In this document: piece after piece, positions 29,973 through 41,264 of the stretch | How positions within the stretch are numbered: position 1 is the first letter of the stretch | Layout of the letters: each line of letters begins with the position of its first letter | Assembly: GCA_047967505.1 (NCBI GenBank) | Contig: CM106540.1 | DNA length: 64,000 bases | Reading direction: 5' to 3' (one strand) | Source: Dipteris shenzhenensis | Taxonomy: Eukaryota > Polypodiophyta > Polypodiopsida > Gleicheniales | The notes under the pieces: model-generated | Told to the model about the DNA's origin: nothing | The model's input: the letters and a program-made list of their open reading frames with translations, nothing else | Databases searched by the model: none | Position numbers and translations under genes: made by a program

Positions 29973-31101
29973 GAATGGTTTACGTCCTTAAAAATAAAAT
30001 TGGGAAACCTCCTCTGGAGATTGCTTACCCTTTCCCATGTTGAACTCTCTTCATATCTATCTTTCCACTTAACCATACATTCTTGCCATATCGTGTGTCA
30101 TGTTCTTTTTTCTTGTCTATCTAAAATTCTTTCTGGTTCATGTGGTATAGATGCAGGTTCAATGAGTTCAACTAGGACTTCATTTCCAATGAGATTATAA
30201 AATCTCCTAACTTTCTTTTTAGCCTACTAACATGAAAATTTGGATGTACTCTACATCCCTCAGGTAAGGCTGATTCATAAGCAAGTTCTCCAATCCTCTT
30301 AATATTGTGAATGGTCCACAATACCTAGGAGACAACTTCAGACATTTACGGATCTTTAGAGATTCTGAAGATTTAGGTACCTTAACGTACTGGGGGTTTG
30401 CATAACTTCATGTTGTATCCTGAGCTCTACTTATGCTATCTTTAGCTAGCTTAAGTGTTTGATTCATATCCTCAAGAAAGTCTTTACCACTTGAATCTTC
30501 TCTTTTTTGAGTCCCACTGTCATTGGGGCTCTTGGTTGAAATCCATACATTATCATGAATGGACTAAAACTAGTAGCTGAATGTTTGGCACTGTTATATG
30601 CAAATTCTAATGTGGGCAAATATTGTTCCCAATTAGTTTGCCGTTTACTTACATATGCTCAAACCATATCCTCAATGATCTGATTGACCCTTTTAGTTTG
30701 ACCATCACTCTATGGATGATTTGCGGTGCTCATATTTAATGAAGTTTCTAATCTCTTAAACACAGCCCTCCAAAAATGGCTGTGAAATTTGCTATCTTGG
30801 TCACTAACAATACCGGCTGGTAGCTCATATAATCTATAGATATGTTCCATAAATAGCCTAGCTAACTCTGGGGTTTTAACATCTCCACTAACAGGATTAA
30901 AAAGAGCCATCTTGGTCAACCAATCCATAATTACCCACACGGAGTTGTGCCCCCTCTGTGTCCTAGGTAATCCCACAATGAAATCCATGGAGATGCTTTC
31001 CCATTTGCTAAATGGAATCTCCAAAGGGTGTAGGAGACCTCCTACCTTAAGGAGTTCATCCTTATTTACCTTGCATTTTTGGCACTTCAATATATCCTTT
31101 A
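29973..31101 (-). pseudogene. Chromovirus integrase with C-terminal chromodomain
   Basis: Minus strand, 5' end cut at about 31,101 just after the zinc-finger Cys pair (KCQKCKVN). The core has ISMDFIVGLPRTQRGHNSVW, VIMDWLTK (first Asp) and VSDQDSKFHSHFW (second Asp) near 30,810. SDGQTKRVNQ near 30,700 has Lys where the catalytic Glu of QTERVN belongs. After a stop-rich stretch come SPRYCGPFTILRRIGELAY and EGCRVHPNFHVSRLK near 30,260, the GPY/F module. The chromodomain has MVKWKDRYEESSTWERVSNL from 30,076. Chromodomains steer integration to marked chromatin; this makes the element a chromovirus. The PPT and LTR follow. RT, protease and gag are absent. Confidence 0.9.
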
Positions 31102-31104
31102 GGA

Positions 31105-31746
31105 CAAGGAATTGGAAGCTATGACTTGTTGTCCGACCTTAAAGAAAAGGAAGCTCATATCACCTTTGGTCAATTACTTGCTTTGTCTCCAAAACTACGA
31201 AAGGAATGGGGAAAGCTAGCAAGCACAAGAGTGTCAAAGAAGAAAAAGAAGAAAAGTGCCATTCCTATTGTTCGAAAGGTAGATATAGATGTTGGTGATG
31301 ATGTACCTGTGGTTGATGTGATCATTGATGGTCAAGTGATTTCTAATGTGTACATTGATGGAGGTGCATCGATTAATGTCATGAGTGAGAAGACCATGAT
31401 AGATGCTGATTTGAAATACTCTATTACTACCTCTCCTTATCGCATCAAATTGGCTGACAACACTAGGGTTAAGACCTTGGGAGTTGTGAAGAATCTAGAA
31501 GTGGATGTATGTGGAATTTCTGTGCCGACTACTTTTCAGGTGATCCCTACCAAGCCAGATGCACGTGCCTATCCATTGATTTTGGGAAGGCCTTGGCTAC
31601 GCAAGGTGAAGGCTGTTCAAAAGTGGGATATTGGAGAATTAATTTTGCAGGGAAATGATAAGGAGATGCGCTACAACATCAAAAGCTGCAAAAAGGAAGT
31701 TGTCAAGGAGGAGTCTTCAACATCAAAGAGTTCAAGCTCTGACTAG
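31105..31746 (+). pseudogene. Gypsy retropepsin-like protease (Tat/Athila-like), open frame
   Basis: The plus-strand frame is open for about 206 codons from the first Met at 31,126. It has a basic stretch KKKKKK near residue 39, then VDVIIDGQVISNVYIDGGAS (active-site loop, DGGAS in place of D-S/T-G-A-S), INVMSEKTM, LADNTRVKTLGVVKNLEVDV and YPLILGRPWLRKV near residue 160. This is the gag-pol protease layout of non-chromoviral gypsy elements, with the conserved LGRPWL second motif. It ends in a Ser-rich tail (SSTSKSSSSD). The frame is intact, but it is cut off from gag (the chromovirus breakpoint lies at its left) and from RT. The DGG form occurs in other plant gypsy proteases and may not by itself be inactivating. 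Confidence 0.8.
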
Positions 31747-33524
31747 GGGTTTCCATTTTCGAGCAAAACCCCCGAGTGATGAGCAGACAAAAGGTGGGAG
31801 GGTTCAAATATATAGGCTCAAGTCATTTTTGGGGAGCAAAAAAATCCAAATTATTTCAAGGAATATGTAAGTAAATATGAAATATTGATAAATAGATATA
31901 GATATGAATATACCTTTATATAATATACATATATAATGTCTAAGTGGTGACTTATTTATGACTTTCAAAAATCCTTTATTTTCCTTTCACCATTGGTTGG
32001 ATCATGAAATTTTGAGCAAATATCCTCTTTATACTTCCTCAAGATGACCTAAGAAAAATATATAATACCTTTTTAATAGACCCTCTAAGTGTATCTTGCC
32101 AGAGGAATATGGTTTGAAGAGCTTGCCCCAACCCTATTTCGTCAGCGGAATACCCTTGGAGAGCCTATGCAGAAGGGGTCATAACTTTTGCTCCTTAGCT
32201 TAGATTGAGGAGCTGTAAAAGGGAAAAATGTTCAAAATCTTATGATATATGTTGAAGGGGCTGATTGGGTCGGATGGGTAGATTCCGAGGAAACATTGCA
32301 CCTTCTTCATAGACACCTTTACACTTAGCTCAAAACACTCTACAAACTATCATTAGACACAAAGGCCTATGACTTTCAGTAGAGACATGATATTAAAGAT
32401 TCAACACACCAAGAGATGCGCCTTAAGATGGGCTTCGCAATAATATAAGTTTCGTTGAAAACAGATAGACGGTTGAAGAGATATGGATAGTTTACTAGAA
32501 GGGAGTAAAAATTATCATGAAAACAGACTATCAGACACAGAGACTCATAACATTTTACAACAATATCTGATTCAAGATCTAAGCACATAGAGACATGCAT
32601 CTAAAGAGAGCTTCGCATGATATATGTTTCGTAAGAAACAGAGAAGCGGCCAAAAAGTTATGGATAGTTTACTAGACGGGGGTAAAAACTATCATGACAA
32701 TAGACTATCAGACACAGAGACTCATAACTTTTTGCAACAGTATCTGATTCAAGATCTAATCACATAGGAGCATGCCCTTAAAGAGAGCTTTGCGTTGATA
32801 TATATTTCATTAAAATTGGACTATCGAGCAGAAAGTTATGAGCAAAACACTAACAGGGGGTCAAACTACATGAAAACTGCCCTCCACCCATGCGAATGTC
32901 ATTTGAGCAGGATGCTCCCTCAAGACTCCACCTTCATCAATGATCCACCCCTCATAGATTTCAGCTAGAAGAGGGGAAGAAGTTTGCATGGTGGCTTGGG
33001 AAACAGATGGACCATGTGTGCATAGTGAGCGGCCGAATAGAAAGTACTTTTAAGGCTTTGAAAGAAAGAAAAGAGAAGAGACACTCAAGAGAGAGGAGAA
33101 CCTGAAGTGACCTTTACCAATAGAGTGATACTCTACTCCAATGCACTCAAAACACTACAAAGACAAGGGAGAAGAAGAGGTTTCATACATACAAGAGGGA
33201 GCGGAAGCTCCAAGACTACTCATAGAGAGAAAATGGACTAGAGAGAGATGGACTCAAGAGTCTACATAAGAGAATATCTACAAAAGGGAGAGAAGGCTCA
33301 TGGAAGAGGCTTGAGGAGACTAGAGCTACAGCAACATGAGGCCTAATGATGGAAGAGATTGATGAACAAGGGAGAGGAGGGCTCCTTTTATAGAGATTTT
33401 ATCACCCTCCTTCACCCATGATTTACAATTGCTCCCTGTAGATTCTTTTCCCCATCAATCACATAAGCCCGTATGCCACCATCCATGTCCTTTTTGGCTA
33501 CTCTTGCCATGTGTCCCATCACAA
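31747..33524 (-). mobile_element. Distal part of Tat-like LTR and flanking non-coding
   Basis: Non-coding. It continues the minus-strand LTR that begins at 34,004. The LTR's far end is not resolvable because the plus-strand relative is truncated at the equivalent of 33,525. It contains the tandem units at 32,345-32,880. 31,747-32,100 may instead belong to the protease-bearing fragment. Confidence 0.45.
32345..32880. repeat. Three tandem units of about 177 bp
   Basis: The phrase tatcagacacagagactcataac occurs at about 32,527 and 32,704, with a more diverged version near 32,351. Each is followed by tctgattcaagatctaa-like, agagagcttcgc-like and gttatggatagtttacta-like sequence in the same order. 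The period is about 177 bp. Confidence 0.8.
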
Positions 33525-34004
33525 GATGCTCAAGACTCTTAAAATATTGAGAAAGTCAAGAGTCTCCCCACATGGAGCCCATAGGGACCCTCTCTTTTCC
33601 ACATGTCCACATCCTCCTTATTCCACATAGGAATTCCAGAAGGATTCCTCTTGACTTCACACTCCTCCACATGCCTTCCACACGCTTGGCATGTGATTGC
33701 TCTTATATTATTGGAACACATGGACATGAGCCCACCTCTTTATATGACTCACTCTTCCTATTTTCTAAAAAACTCCATAATATCCCATACACAAATAACT
33801 CTCACCCCATACCAAGGTATTTATAATTCATAGCTATGGTATTTACAATGAGCCATTCCACTCATCCTCTCAATCCCATACAATATCATAGAAAATAGAA
33901 ATACGTGAGAGCCGCTAGGCTATCACTTGATACTCAAACTCTTATCAAACATAGAGAAAAACAATACCAATGCCAAATTAAAAATATCAATTTTTGGCAT
34001 CACA
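33525..34004 (-). mobile_element. Tat-like gypsy LTR, 5' part (minus strand)
   Basis: Reverse complement begins TGTGATGCCAAAAATTG at 34,004 and matches 28,459-28,955. A PPT precedes it. Confidence 0.85.
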
Positions 34005-34180
34005 TCTTTCCTCCCCAGCAAATCCTCTCTAATGACAAAGAGGGTCTGCTAGAACTCAAGGTGGTCGAGCATAGAAGAATTTAAGACGATACTCATTGGT
34101 GCATTCGGGTGTCACCATGCTGTCAACATCCTCAAACTGATAGGTTCCATTGGTGACATTCATATACATCCTTATGAAGG
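34005..34180 (-). pseudogene. PPT and C-terminal tail of Tat-like integrase
   Basis: The minus strand holds the phrase for NGTYQ then EYRLKFFYA (about 34,150-34,060), equal to the tail at 28,310-28,385, then GGGGAGGAAAGA and the LTR. The integrase core between RNase H (34,203) and this tail is deleted. Confidence 0.75.
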
Positions 34181-34202
34181 TGTGGCCAAAAGTAACCAAT
34201 CT

Positions 34203-36037
34203 CTACTTCTGTTGTGGAATTAACCCTCGAGGAAACATGCATTCTTCCACATATTGCTGAATATCTTGTAGTTTTGGCCTTATATGAACAAACTTACAGA
34301 AATCAAATCGACTACATTGTGCCATAGCCTTTTGATTAAGCTCCTTCAAATGAGGACTTCTTGTCTTGTAATGCCCTTGCATTTGCTTTATAATAAGGTA
34401 AGAATATCTTCTTACTTCCAATTCTTTAACTTGACTTTGAAGACAACCCTCCAAACCAAGAATCAAAGCATTATACTCAGCTGCATTGTTAGTTGTGATA
34501 CCTAGAAGCTCTTGTCCTCTTGCCCATACTTCTTGACCTTAGAATTCATCAAGACCATCCCCCCGGCTCCTTGCTCGCATGGACTAAAAGTCCCATCAAA
34601 ATACAAAACAAAAGCTGTTGGTGGTATATCTCTTTCATCTTTAATGTTTTCCTTACATTTCTTTTCTTCTCCTAGATCCTCCTGTCCTGTGAGCAAATCT
34701 ACCATAGTGGACCTAGTGGTATTTTCAGTGATAAAAGAGAAAGAGAACTCTTGAAGCTCTAACAACCATTTTGCAAATCTCCCCCCAGGATTAGGCTTAC
34801 GAACTAGATATGCTAATACAGACTGAGAGGTAAGGAAGAAAAATGGTCAAGGTAATAAATAGGAGCGAAACTTTCTGACTGAAAACACCAAAGAGAGAGC
34901 TTGCTGCTCCATTTCTTCATACCTTGTTTCCACATCTGTAAGCTATCATTTGGCATAATAGATGGGTTGCATTCTACCTGCCTCTCCTTTTTATAGCAAT
35001 ACAACACCAACTAAATGCAAAGATACACTTGGATTTACATAAAAGTCTTGAGACCAATCAGGGGGCTTCAATATTGGACCCTTACTCATGGCCTCCTTTA
35101 GTTGTTCAAAAGACTCTTGTTGCTCCACACCCCATTGGAAAGAAACTCCTTTTCTTGTCAACAAGTTCATGGGATGCACTATCTCTATGAAATCATCACA
35201 AAAGCGTTGATAATACTTGCTCTTTCCTAGAATTCTGTGAACACCAGTGACACTCTCAGGACTTGGCAATGCCATGATTGCTTGGACCTTGTCAAGATCC
35301 ATTTGTAGGCCTTCTTCAGACACAATATGGCCCAATAAGACTTCTTTTGTTGAAGCCAAATGAAACTTGCTAGGATTTAGACACCCTTTTGCTTCATCAA
35401 TCCTAGCTAAGGCCATCTTTAACTTCTCCATGTGATCTATGCACCGAGAATAAATGCAAAAATAATCCAAAAACACCCTTATGAACTTTCCCAAGTAAGG
35501 CTCTAGGACTTGACTCATGAACCTTTGAAATGTAGCTGGTGCATTGGTCAACCCAAAAGGCATGACTCTGTAAGCAAAAACTCCCCAAGGTGTGACAAAT
35601 GATGTTTTCTTTTGATCTTCCTCCCGAATACGAATTTGAAAGTACCCAAAATACCCATCACATACAAAATACATCTCATGTCCTGCTACTTGGTCTAGTA
35701 CTTCATCTTGGAATGGCAAAGGAAAATGATCCCTCTTAGTGCATGCATTCAAAGGATGAAAGTCCACACAAACCCGCCACTTATTTCCTTTCTTTGGTGT
35801 GACAACTATAGGAGATATCCATTCTGAATCATCAACAGGAAAGATGAATCCTGCCTCAAGTAGTTGTGTTACCTCTTTCTTTAGTGCCTCAGCTTGGATC
35901 ACCCCCAATTGCCTTAAGCATTGCACAACTGGCTTGCTTTTTGGCTTTAACTCAATCTTGTGTTCCACAAGAGAGACTGGTTGAACCTGTGAATAGCTTG
36001 TTGCAAAGAGACATGGAAAATCATCTAACATATCCAA
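34203..36037 (-). pseudogene. Gypsy RT, RNase H and second RNase H (Tat lineage)
   Basis: Minus strand. RT from 36,037: LFATSYSQVQPVSLVEHKIE, SEWISPIVVTPKKGNKWRVC, FGYFQIRIREEDQKKTSFVT, PFGLTNAPATFQRFM, and the catalytic region VFLDYFCIYS, where YxDD has become FLDY, so the second catalytic Asp is lost. The first RNase H follows across stops (RYEEMEQQALSLVF, WLLELQEFSFSF). A second, archaeal-like RNase H follows: FVLYFDGTFSPCEQGAGGMV near 34,610, NNAAEYNALILGLEG near 34,470, and EVRRYSYLIIKQMQG near 34,400 with Tyr in place of the GDS Asp. The double RNase H defines the Tat/Ogre group. The RT frame itself is open for 348 codons. Confidence 0.88.
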
Positions 36038-36097
36038 GTACTAGAGCTTCTCACTACCTGATAGAGAATCACCAAGAAGCTCTTCATTGCATTGGTG

Positions 36098-36391
36098 TCA
36101 TTTAGTGTGCTCCACATCCTCCACATGAAGTGTCTCTACAGGATCTTCTTGCACCACCACCTTGTTCCTTCCTGACTCATCCTGATCAGCGCCAAGACAA
36201 AGACCAAAGGCCACTCCTTCCACCTCACCCTTTGAGTCGGACTCCTCGGAGCTATACCCTATCTCTTCTTCTTCATCGATTAAGTCAGAGCGGATGTGCA
36301 CAGTTTCTGAGCAAAAACCTACGAGCAAAAAAGTCCGAACGATAATTTTTGACACCAACCATGCTTGTATATTTCTCAAAGGAATATACAA
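36098..36391 (-). pseudogene. Pol linker upstream of Tat-like RT
   Basis: The minus-strand frame has DLIDEEEEIGYSSEESDSKG, an acidic spacer typical of the protease-RT interval, ending about 60 bp upstream of the RT frame. No protease remains upstream: at about 36,390 the sequence becomes unrelated. Confidence 0.5.
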
Positions 36392-36827
36392 TTCTTTCTT
36401 AATTTCTCATTTATGGAACCATATACTTACTTATTTTTCATTATAACCCTCATTTTAGAGAACATCATCTATATCTAAACAAATAGTGAACACTTTAGAA
36501 ACTCCTATAAATACCTCCCTACCATACTCTCTTTTGAGGATTATGGTAATTCAATCAATTCAAAAGATTTTCCCTAATCTTTAGCAATCCCATATTTGAA
36601 GCTCTCATATAGCAATGTATACCATATTCCTTGGATGAGTAGGAAAAAGATATTGGAAACCTCATACGTGAAGCCATTATAATTGATCATAAATTAATCT
36701 CTAATACATTATCAAATATGGGAAGGCAAGGGAGGGATTTTTAAAATATTCCTAGTTCCCCAAACCTAAGTACTTTTAAGGAAATGTGGTCTCTATTGAA
36801 CTCCTTCTTACCATAATGAAGCTGAAA
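36392..36827. other. Non-coding; possibly promoter/LTR sequence
   Basis: AT-rich with tataaatacc near 36,508. It precedes the gag zinc-knuckle fragment on the plus strand. No LTR partner is recognised in the window. Confidence 0.3.
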
Positions 36828-37082
36828 GAAGACATGATGCAGGCCATGGAACAAAAACTTCACTTGTCTCAGCCACCAACTCAGACATATCCATAGCGAG
36901 AAAATGTCTGGTGTCCACACTGCATGGCCAATCATACAGCAAATGAGTGCGTGGTCCTAAGAGCCACGATCAATGCACAAGAAAATCCACCACCAAGGTT
37001 GTGGTGCCATATCTGCGTCTTTGGCGGTCATGATGAAAATAGTTGCATCTTCAACATGCGCAACAACTCGCTGTGACATGAA
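36828..37082 (+). pseudogene. Gypsy gag zinc-knuckle fragment
   Basis: The plus strand reads MMQAMEQKLHLSQPP, a TAG stop, then VWCPHCMANHTANECVV (a CX2CX3HX4C knuckle near 36,910) and LWCHICVFGGHDENSC (CX2CX4HX4C near 37,005), ending at TGA 37,078. Two adjacent knuckles with an intervening ENPPPR segment are typical of gag nucleocapsid in gypsy elements. Capsid and pol are absent. The lineage is uncertain. Confidence 0.7.
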
Positions 37083-37361
37083 GTTGGGAGTAATAAACTT
37101 CACGCACCTCTTCACTTCATGCTGCTTTCGAACTGACTGACAAAGATATTTATCGTTGAGAATGGCACATTAAAAGAGAAGCTTTTATGCCCAGATATCA
37201 CACCATACTTTCCTCCCTCATATGAGAATGAAGATGGTAACATCCCAAGTGATGTTGTAATCAAGCATAGGGAGAAGGAAAGGATTAGTAGAGGCCATAA
37301 TCTTAGCGAGCCAATCTGCACCAAAGACATCACCAACACCTTTTCTACCACTCTTCTTCCT
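37083..37361. other. Non-coding, no gene recognised
   Basis: No motif on either strand; lies between the gag fragment and the chromovirus leader. Confidence 0.4.
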
Positions 37362-37439
37362 AAGGTTTTAAAACCCTTTTGACCCCCTTGTTCTTTCCAA
37401 TCTTCCTAACCTCACCATTTTAAAAGAATAAGATTGGAG
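37362..37439 (+). mobile_element. Chromovirus leader (left flank) and target duplication TGGAG
   Basis: Matches 58,575-58,655 and the reverse complement of 3395-3465. It ends in TGGAG at 37,435-37,439. The same leader resumes at 50,096 with TGGAG, so these 5 bases are the target site duplication of copia element A. In the uninterrupted 58.6-kb copy the two flanks are contiguous (agattggagatgggttcgag). Confidence 0.9.
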
Positions 37440-37600
37440 TGAATGGAAGCAAGAATGGAAGAGGGAGAGAGAGAGATAGAGAGCCACACAAGTATTTGGT
37501 GGGTGCAGAATACCCTAATCTTCTTTTTTCATTCATTTATATATGTGTTTGAGTATTGTACATAACCGGGGTAAAGGCACAGTGACCTTTAACCCCCACA
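37440..37600 (-). mobile_element. Copia A 3' LTR (161 bp)
   Basis: TG...CA termini (tgaatggaagcaag to ttaacccccaca in plus orientation). Near-identical to 49,935-50,095. Confidence 0.93.
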
Positions 37601-37612
37601 ACCTACCACTTA
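37601..37612 (-). other. Copia A polypurine tract
   Basis: AAGTGGTAGGT on the minus strand immediately before the 3' LTR. Confidence 0.7.
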
Positions 37613-39292
37613 AAGGACAATCTACCTTCAAGGGAGAACAACTACTGAGCATACTATCCAATGCCCATCAATACATGACAATACTCAAACCGCTGACTAG
37701 GTAGACTCTTCGTTAGCATATCTGTAGGGTTATCATCTATATGAACCTTGACAAGCTCTATGTGCTTGTCCTCAAGTACCTCCCTGATGAAATGGCACCT
37801 AACCTCAATGTGTTTGGTCTTTGCATGAAATGCTGGATTTCATGCTAGCTGAATAGCACTCATGGAATCACTATGCAATGTCAGTACACCTGTATGAATC
37901 CCACTAGCCGATCAAGCCATATAGCCTCCTTGCAACCCTCTGTGGCTACAACATACTCAGCCTCTGTGGTAGACAAAGCAACACACTTCTGTGCATGAGA
38001 CATCCACGACACTGCACCACCTGCAAACGTGAACACATAACCAAAAGTGGATCTCCTACTATCCACATGCCCTGCATAGTCTGAATCTGTGTACCCAAGT
38101 ACGCGCATGTCTCCTCTACCAAAGCAAATGCACATATCCTTGGTGCCCTTCATGTACCTATGATGCACTTAACTGCCTCCCAATGCCTCTTTCCTGGATT
38201 AGCCATATACCGGCTAACAAGTCCCACTGCAAATGCAATGTCTGCTCTAGTAGCTATCATAGCATACATAAGACTCCCAACCACTGATGTATAAGGAACC
38301 TTGGCCATCATGGCCCTTTCCTCATCTGATTTGGGACTATCTGTATGACTTAGTTGCACATATGGAGGCAATGGAGTACTCACTGCCTTCCCCCCCTCCA
38401 TATTGAAATGCTGCAATCCTTTTGTAACATACTCCTTCTGTGAAAGCCAAAGGAGTTTCCTACTCCGATCATGCGTGATGCGCATACCAAGAATATGACA
38501 TGCAAGTCCCAAATCCTTCATATCAAAGGCCTCATGCAACTTGGCCTTTAATGCATCTAGCTCATAAGTATTCTTGCTAGCCAATAGCATATCATCCACA
38601 TATAGTGCCAGGATTATCAGGCTATTATCCTTAGCCCTTTTAGTGTAGAGGCAATGATCAATTTCACTCCTTCTAAAACCCTGGGACCGAATGAAAGCAT
38701 CAAAATTCTGATACCATTCTCTAGGTGCTTGCTTAAGACCATAGAGACTCTTCTTTAGCTTGCAAACTAAATGCTCTTTGCCCTTTTCTTCAAAGCCTTC
38801 GGGCTGCACCATGTAAATTTCCTCATGCAAATCCCCATGCAAGAAAGTTGTCTTGACATCCATCTGCATAAGCTCCATATCCTCTGATGCCACTAGTCCA
38901 AGCATGCATCTAAGTGTGGTCATCTTCACAACTGGAGAGAATATCTCATCAAAGTCCACACCCTTCTCTTGCTTGAATCCTTTAGCGACCAAACGGGCCT
39001 TGTACCTAGGCACATCATCACCTGTGACCTTCATCTTGTAGACCCATTTACATGGCAATGCTTTCTTTCCATGTGGCAAAGAAACCAAGTCCCAAGTCTT
39101 ATTCTTCATAAGTGAACTCATCTCTGATTGCATAGCATACTCCCACTTGCATTGATCCTCGCGCATCATAGCCTCTCTGTAGCAAGAAGGCTCCCCGCAA
39201 TCAGGAGCGCAATCAGTAAGCATCACATAGTCTACCCTTGGAATAAACCTATCAGGCAGTCTAGATACTATAGATGAACTTGTCAAGGGCAT
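37613..39292 (-). pseudogene. Copia A reverse transcriptase and RNase H
   Basis: A minus-strand frame from 39,292 is open for 380 codons. The RT N-terminal part has WDLVSLPHGKKALPCKWVYK and YKARLVAKGFKQEKGVDFDE. Next come LMQMDVKTTFLHGDLHEEIY, KKSLYGLKQAPREWYQNF, the intact catalytic motif ILALYVDDMLLAS near 38,610, and LGMRITHDRSRKLLWLSQ. After a frame change near 38,160 RNase H reads VLGYTDSDYAGHVDSRRSTF, SWMSHAQKCVALSTTEAEY and KEAIWL, continuing with stops to about 37,640. The first Met is internal to pol; the true polyprotein start lies in gag. All RT catalytic residues seen are intact, unlike most other enzymes in this window. Confidence 0.92.
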
Positions 39293-39299
39293 TTTATCT

Positions 39300-39489
39300 T
39301 GCTATCCCACCTGATCAGGTAACTAAGGTGGCATACTAACTAGGCCACAAACTAGAGTACATAAGGATAGCTGTCATCCAGCTATTATTCATGGGCGATG
39401 TACCAACTGCATCTGCAGCTAACAAGTCGGTGACATAAATGCCCAGTGGTCACCCTAGCATATCACGAGTGGAGCTTGATATCTCAACA
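39300..39489 (-). mobile_element. Copia B 3' LTR start, truncated
   Basis: TGTTGAGATATCAAGC begins at 39,489 directly after CTCGAGGGGGAG (PPT, 39,490-39,502). Its far end is lost in the junction with element A near 39,300. Confidence 0.7.
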
Positions 39490-39502
39490 CTCCCCCTCGA
39501 GC

Positions 39503-41234
39503 TCAATCCCAATTCCTACACACCAAGCCAGTCTCTGAACTTGTGCATTCTCTACGCCCAATGCCTTCGTGAATATGTCAGCTACCTAATCCTCTGTGCT
39601 GACATAAACTAGATCAATAAGACCTAATAAAACCTTCTCCCACACATAGTGATAATGCACCTCAATGTGCTTTGTTCTAGCATGATAGACTGGGTTATTT
39701 GCCAAGTGTACACTGCTCATGTTGTCACAATAAATGACAACTGGCCCATCTGTAGACTGATGCATATCATAAAGTAGCTTATGCAACCAAGCTACTTCAC
39801 ATGCAGCCATTACTGCACACTTGTACTCAGCCTCTGTGCTTGACAAGGCAATTATAGGCTGTTTCTTGCTACTCCAAGTGACTATAGCACTCCCAAAAGA
39901 GAACACATATCCACTAGTAGATCGTCTATTAGAAATACTACTAGCCCAATCAGCATCAGTGTATCCATGCAACTGTATCGGAACCCCAGTCTCATAAAAT
40001 AGTCCATACTGCAATGTGGACTTCACATACTTGAGTATGCGTCTAGCCGCATCCAAATGCGGTTTCCTTGGAGCCTGCATAAACTGACTTACCAATCCAA
40101 CAGCATAGCTTAAATCTGGCTTGGTAATAGTCATATAAATCAAACTTCCTACTATGCGTCTGTACATAGTAGGGTCTTCCAGAAGCTCACCTGCATCTGC
40201 GCTCAGCTTCACATTCTGCTCCAAAGGAACTGAAATAGGCTTACAGCCTATTGTCATCCCATATTTGGATAGCATGTCCAATCCATACTGCCTCTGCAAG
40301 AGCCATATCCCACTTGGTGATCTAATCACCTCAATGCCCAAGAAATAATGCAGCTCTCCCGAATCCTTCATCTCAAACTTCTGCTTCAATAGCATTTTCA
40401 CATGAAGGATATCTTCATCACTATCACCTGTAATGATCAAATCATCAACATAAATGACAAGCAACATAATACCTTTCTCTGTTTTTCTCACATAAAGTGA
40501 GAAATCTGCCTTGGAAATCTGAAACCCAATAGTGATAAGATACTATCCTATCTTGTTAGACCATGCTCTAGGTGCTTGCTTCAAGCCATACAAGGCTTTC
40601 TTCAACCTACAAACAAACTCAGGATGAGCAGCATGAACATAACCTCGTGGTTGCTCCATAAAGACCTCTTCTTGCAAATCACCATGCAACAAGGCATTCT
40701 TTACATCCATCTGATGTAAAGACCTACACTTTGATGCAACCATAGCAATGACTGCTCTTACGATTGCCATCCTTGCAACCAGACCATGCTCTAGGTGCTT
40801 GCTTCAAGCCATACAAGGCTTTCTTCAACCTGCAAAACAAACTCAGGATGAACAGCATGAACATAACCTCGTGGCTGCTCCATAAAGACCTCTTCTTGCA
40901 AATCACCATGCAAGAAGGCATTCTTTACATCCATCTGATGTAAAGACCTACCCTTTGATGCAACCATAGCAATGACTGCTCTTACGATTACCATCCTTGC
41001 AACTAGACTGAATGTTTCTTCATAATCAATGCCATATGTCTGTGCATACCCCTTGACAACTAATCTTGCCTTGTATCTATTCATAGAACCATCTACATTG
41101 TGCTTCACCTTATAAACCCACTTATAGCCAATTGCATTCTTGTCTTTAGGCAAAGGCACCAATTCCCATGTAGCAATTGCTTCCAAGGCATCCATTTCTT
41201 CATCCATAGCTTTCTCCCATTTTTCTTTTCCCAT
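39503..41234 (-). pseudogene. Copia B reverse transcriptase and RNase H
   Basis: The RT N-terminal part (from 41,234) has KWEKAMDEEMDALEAIATWE, KDKNAIGYKWVYKVK and LHQMDVKNAFLHGDLQEEVF. It is broken by a 223-bp tandem duplication (40,558-41,003) that repeats FLHGDLQEEVFMEQP..LYGLKQAPRAW. The second part (40,491-39,586) is open for 301 codons with LLVIYVDDLIITGD (catalytic YVDD intact), YFLGIEVIRS and ILKYVKSTLQYGLFY. RNase H has HGYTDADWASSISNRRSTSG, ALSSTEAEYKCAVMAACEVA and VIYCDNMSSVHLANNPVYHA. A stop follows STED; the remaining tail reaches the PPT. Confidence 0.92.
40558..41003 (-). repeat. 223-bp tandem duplication inside copia B RT
   Basis: gaccatgctctaggtgcttg starts at 40,559 and again at 40,782. 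The two 223-bp units differ at several sites. 223 is not a multiple of 3, so the duplication shifts the RT frame. Confidence 0.9.
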
Positions 41235-41264
41235 GGCTTGCTCAAAAGAAGTGGGTTCTAGTTC

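Noticed and set aside
32345-32880. Possible CRISPR-like array (three repeats with spacing)
   Set aside because: Units are contiguous, about 177 bp, diverged and inside an LTR of a plant retrotransposon; no cas genes and a eukaryotic context.
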